Source: an uncultured Altererythrobacter sp.
Lineage (GTDB): Bacteria > Pseudomonadota > Alphaproteobacteria > Sphingomonadales > Sphingomonadaceae
Length of the DNA stretch: 9,200 nt
Reading direction: 5' to 3'
Assembly: GCA_938009055.1 (NCBI GenBank)
Contig: CALLIO010000092.1
Span: 1 to 9,200 of the forward strand
The translations under genes were made by a program, and so were the position numbers. Shown piece after piece: positions 6,191 through 9,200 of the stretch; position 1 is the stretch's first letter, and each line of letters begins with the position of its first letter. Under the pieces are notes generated by a model. The model had not been told where the DNA came from and did no database searches. It worked only from the letters and a program-made list of their open reading frames with translations.

Positions 6191-6718
6191 TCAAACCTCT
6201 TTCAGTCTTGGCATCAGCTCGACGAAATTGCATGGCCGGTTCCGGCTGTCGAGCTGTTCGGCTAAGATACCGTCCCAACCGTCTTTCACCGCTCCGTTGG
6301 AGCCGGGTAGGGCGAACAGATACGTTCCGCGCGTCACCACAGCCAGCGCGCGCGATTGCACGGTGCTGGTGCCGATAGTCTTGAAGCTTAGATAGCGGAA
6401 CAATTCGCCAAAGCCGGGAATGTCCTTTTCCTTCACGCGGTCAAGCGCTTCGGGTGTCACATCGCGGCCTGTCAGTCCCGTGCCACCGGTGGAGACAATT
6501 GCGTCCACTTGCGGGTCGTCGATCCATGCGTTGAAGCGGGCTTCCAGCACATCGGCATCATCCACTTCGATGACGCGAGCGACAAGATTATGCCCCGCGC
6601 TTTCAATCCTCTGGCTGAGAATATCACCCGAAGTGTCATTCTCCGCCGTGCGCGTATCCGAAACGGTCACAAGCGCGATGTTGATCGGCTTGAATGTGCG
6701 GCTTTCGTCAACCGCCAC
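6191..6718 (-). CDS. moaB: Molybdenum cofactor biosynthesis protein B
   Basis: This 175-residue protein of the MoaB/Mog family acts in molybdopterin synthesis, where members bind or adenylate molybdopterin in the cytoplasm. Family motifs are VSDTRTAENDTSG at residues 19-31, STGGTGLTGRDVTPE at 76-90, IPGFGELFR at 100-108 and FALPGSNGAVKDGWDG at 135-150. The length matches E. coli MoaB (about 170). I placed the start at GTG 6718, giving MAVDESRTFKPINIALV. The frame stays open further upstream into slt, but those residues are arginine-rich and do not look like a MoaB N-terminus. The start overlaps the end of slt by 11 nt, with a GCGAGAG stretch upstream as a weak ribosome binding site, so it is likely translationally coupled. 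No partner moa genes are present in the window. Confidence 0.93.
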   Translation of the reverse strand: MAVDESRTFKPINIALVTVSDTRTAENDTSGDILSQRIESAGHNLVARVIEVDDADVLEARFNAWIDDPQVDAIVSTGGTGLTGRDVTPEALDRVKEKDIPGFGELFRYLSFKTIGTSTVQSRALAVVTRGTYLFALPGSNGAVKDGWDGILAEQLDSRNRPCNFVELMPRLKEV

Positions 6719-8594
6719 TATTGCTCTCGCTGTTGGGAAGGGCTTGCACCACTGGCTGCGAGACTGAGGTCTGGTCCGACATTTGTTCGGCAATCGACTT
6801 TTCAATCACAGGAGCTGTTTCTTGCGGTGCGCGCTTTTCAATAATGCGGGTCGCTAGGCGGCGCGATTGCGGACGCGGGAAGCCGGGCCAATCACCTTGA
6901 GCCAAGGCTCTGCGTGAAGGGGAATCCGTTCCCTCAGCGCGCTGATACATCCACAGATTGCGCATCACGATGGCGACATAGCCGCGTGTTTCCCAATAGG
7001 GGATCGATTCCATGTAAAGCAGCGGATCATCGCGGTCGTTGATCTCGTTATTCCAGCGCGAGATTGGCGTAAGGCCAGCGTTATAAGCAGCCATGATCTT
7101 GGGCAATTTGCCCTGCGTCGCCCTGTTGTCGCGCAGCATCTGGAGGTGTTCTTGCCCAAAGGCGAGGTTCACTTCAGGATTGGAAAGGTCGCGCGCTGTG
7201 CCGCGCACGCCGATCTTGGAAGCATGATCGCGGGCAGCGGCTGGCATAATCTGCATCAAGCCGCGTGCGCCCGCCGGGCTAACCACAGCCGCGCGGAAGT
7301 TTGATTCCTGCAAAGTGTGCGCAAAGGCGAGCGATGGATCGACTTTCCACCCATTCTTGGGCGTCCAATCGGCTGTTGGATAGCGCAGAGCCCGCTCCGA
7401 CACGCTGCCGCGCGGTGCGTTATGGGCCATCCATAGCTGCGTCGCTGGCATGCCCAATTCGCGGGCAAAGCGCGACAGCGCCTGATATTCAGCCGGAGAT
7501 CCGATCTTGGCCTGATGGCGCAGCACTTCGTCAGCCAGCTTGTCACGGCCAATTTCGGAAAGTGCCGCAGCAATCTTCACATTTTCGCGGCCTCGCAATT
7601 GCTGCCAATCCTGACGCGAGAGGCGGCTGCCATTCTCACCCTCGGGCAGACGAATGCCGAGCTGTTCAAGCGCGATCATGCCATAGAGCGTCTCGTCCGA
7701 ACGTGATGCCAAACGCAATTGCTCGTCCGCATCACCGGGACGGCGGCAGCGCATGTAAGAGCGGCCAGCCCAATAATGCGAGGCGGCTTTGAGTTCGATG
7801 TTTTGCGCAACCCGTGCCCCGCGAGCAAATGCATCAGCAGCCGCGTTGCAATTGTTGAGCCGCCATGCGGCCAGCCCTTCTACCCATGCGCCTTCTGCGA
7901 CCCATGCGCCCGAGCCTTGAGACACAGTTTGCGCCATAGCGAGCGCTTCTGAATCCTTATTCTCGATATAGAAGCTCCACGCCACGCGCTGGCGCCATTC
8001 GGCCCGCGCAGCAGAGCTAAGCGATGCGTCGATACCGCTGAGCAGTTGGCGCGCGCCATAGGGATCATCATTCTTGATCCGGTCGAGGATCGCCGACTTC
8101 ACCCGTGAAGACATCGTCCCGTCATTGACTGGGCGGGGGCGAAGACGCTTGGAAGCTGATGGCTGGCGCACAAAGCTGCGGGTTTGCGGCAGCGAAGGAA
8201 TGGCGGTGAGGCCGCGTCGCTCGCCCAAACGGCTAAGCTGCGCAGCTTGGGGAAGCGATGTGCCCGCGCCAAACCAGCGCGCAATCTGATCAGCACTGAC
8301 TTTGGGGCTGTTGGCATGCGTGTAATATTCAGCCGCTGCGACTTGATGCAGCAGACCGCCTTGGCGTGAATTGAGCATGCTTTCGACACGCTCCCATTCC
8401 TGCCGGTCAATCGAGCGGAACAATTCGCTGTAAAAGCTTCTCTCTGAACTGGAGAGAATGCCAGGCACCACGCTTTCGCGGCTCGAGATGCGGAAATTGT
8501 CGGAGCTGGAATTGGCGATTGCAGGCATTGCGCTGAGGCCAAGGGCGCCAGCCATTGCAAGACCAGCGATTTTCCAGCGTGTCATAGTTTTCAT
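6708..8594 (-). CDS. Soluble lytic murein transglycosylase (Slt70-like)
   Basis: This 628-residue periplasmic enzyme is predicted to cleave the MurNAc-GlcNAc bond of peptidoglycan and leave 1,6-anhydro ends. Residues 1-27 (MKTMTRWKIAGLAMAGALGL...AIA) form a signal peptide with likely cleavage after AIA. Residues from about 30 to 400 are an alpha-helical superhelix like the Slt70 U and L domains. The catalytic domain follows, with LQESNF (E430 the expected acid), GARGLMQIMP at 442-451, NPEVNLAFGQEHL at 472-484 and AAYNAG at 502-507. IPYWETRGYV comes after these. The tail from about residue 565 is polar and low in complexity. I chose ATG 8594, which shares its A with the TGA of the upstream gene (TGATG). 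An in-frame ATG at 8615 would add seven residues before the signal peptide. The length is close to E. coli Slt70. It is probably co-transcribed with its neighbours. Confidence 0.94.
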   Translation of the reverse strand: MKTMTRWKIAGLAMAGALGLSAMPAIANSSSDNFRISSRESVVPGILSSSERSFYSELFRSIDRQEWERVESMLNSRQGGLLHQVAAAEYYTHANSPKVSADQIARWFGAGTSLPQAAQLSRLGERRGLTAIPSLPQTRSFVRQPSASKRLRPRPVNDGTMSSRVKSAILDRIKNDDPYGARQLLSGIDASLSSAARAEWRQRVAWSFYIENKDSEALAMAQTVSQGSGAWVAEGAWVEGLAAWRLNNCNAAADAFARGARVAQNIELKAASHYWAGRSYMRCRRPGDADEQLRLASRSDETLYGMIALEQLGIRLPEGENGSRLSRQDWQQLRGRENVKIAAALSEIGRDKLADEVLRHQAKIGSPAEYQALSRFARELGMPATQLWMAHNAPRGSVSERALRYPTADWTPKNGWKVDPSLAFAHTLQESNFRAAVVSPAGARGLMQIMPAAARDHASKIGVRGTARDLSNPEVNLAFGQEHLQMLRDNRATQGKLPKIMAAYNAGLTPISRWNNEINDRDDPLLYMESIPYWETRGYVAIVMRNLWMYQRAEGTDSPSRRALAQGDWPGFPRPQSRRLATRIIEKRAPQETAPVIEKSIAEQMSDQTSVSQPVVQALPNSESNSGG

Positions 8595-9200
8595 CAGTTC
8601 AACCGATCCGTCCATTTAACCCAACGTCGCCAGAACCGGGCCTTCAACGAAGGGGACCCCATCAGTCCCTCCAGGCTCTCGGCAACAAACAGCGGAGTAG
8701 TGCGGCCTTCATGGTTAATTTCTTGTAAAGAACCAGACGCGTTAACCGTTTCCTCAGCTACTCCGTGCGCCAAAAGCGGTGGGATGTTGCTGCCGAAAGC
8801 GCAGACATGCTGCGGTGCAGCCAAAGTGAGGTGAAGTTTCACGACGTCGGCATATCCTTTTGCGAGCAATTCGGCGCTATCAGCCATCGGCATGTGCCGG
8901 GGAAGGACGGATGCGAAATAGACTTCGCTTGGCTCTATCCCGCTCGCCTTGAGAATTTTGCCCAAAATCGTGCCGCGCGGCCCGCGGAGCAACTCGGTCG
9001 TATCCTCAGGCTCAGGGTCGAGCACCAAAACCATCAGTTTTGCGTCTTTTTCTCCGCGTGCAGCAATCCGGCCTTTTACACCAAGCGGATCGAGCGCGGG
9101 CTCTTCAAGCCACCATTTGCGAAAAGCGGCCAAATCAGCGGGTTTGCTTCCGGGCGCAAACAAGCTTGCCGGCGGTGCAATTTTTTTCTCAAGCTCGGCT
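8594..9200 (-). CDS. Uracil-DNA glycosylase-like protein (N-terminus outside the window)
   Basis: About 201 codons are visible. The frame stays open to the right edge, reading AELEKKIAPPASLFAPGSKP before the first in-frame TTG at 9163, so the gene probably starts outside the window. The layout recalls a family 4-type uracil-DNA glycosylase. A hydrophobic strand with an acidic loop (LMVLVLDPEPEDTTELL) is followed by GPRGTILGKILKASGI, then EVYFASVLPRHMP, and near the end GSPSLKARFWRRW. The usual GEAPG motif is here LDPEP, and no HPS appears before the final helix. It is either a divergent glycosylase or a catalytically altered relative. Iron-sulfur cysteines cannot be judged: the only visible cysteine is in HVCAFGS, and the usual N-terminal ones would lie outside. 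It is coupled to slt by TGATG. The superfamily assignment is fairly sure, the activity is not. Confidence 0.75.
   Translation of the reverse strand, partial: AELEKKIAPPASLFAPGSKPADLAAFRKWWLEEPALDPLGVKGRIAARGEKDAKLMVLVLDPEPEDTTELLRGPRGTILGKILKASGIEPSEVYFASVLPRHMPMADSAELLAKGYADVVKLHLTLAAPQHVCAFGSNIPPLLAHGVAEETVNASGSLQEINHEGRTTPLFVAESLEGLMGSPSLKARFWRRWVKWTDRLN

Overview
The window reads as a chromosomal segment of an alphaproteobacterium, most likely of the order Sphingomonadales and possibly an Erythrobacter-like genus. This is inferred from protein style, moderately high GC (about 60% in a hand-counted sample), dense packing and recurrent GGAGAG-type ribosome binding sites. No mobile element, CRISPR array, tRNA or rRNA was seen.

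Layout from left to right. (1) The 3' end of dnaE, the replicative DNA polymerase III alpha subunit (+), cut by the window edge. (2) A small three-helix membrane protein on the minus strand, whose stop codon overlaps the dnaE stop by 4 nt. (3) A 143-nt divergent intergenic region with a perfect 9-bp inverted repeat and a near-perfect direct repeat. (4) A tight plus-strand run: an AlkK-like acyl-CoA synthetase, the 23S rRNA pseudouridine synthase RluE, a DUF1330 protein and a flavin-containing monooxygenase (FMO), with gaps of 2, 12 and 1 nt. (5) A plus-strand hypothetical gene of lower GC, recognised as no known family. (6) Converging on it from the right, an overlapping minus-strand set: a uracil-DNA-glycosylase-like protein (running off the right edge), a Slt-type lytic transglycosylase and MoaB.

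The acyl-CoA synthetase, DUF1330 protein and FMO fit oxidation and CoA activation of lipid-like or ketone-like substrates, although no substrate can be read from the sequence. RluE looks like a housekeeping passenger in that operon. The minus-strand set mixes DNA repair, cell-wall turnover and molybdenum cofactor synthesis, and is probably co-transcribed.

The most unusual observations concern gene starts and leaders. Two genes, rluE and the hypothetical gene, have no ATG, GTG or TTG where their reading frames and Shine-Dalgarno sequences say they should begin. They instead show ATC and ATT. The hypothetical gene's leader also shares an ordered set of motifs with the leader of the acyl-CoA synthetase gene, including the 9-mer TTGCAAACC. 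I see no convincing defence system or other wholly new multi-gene system here.
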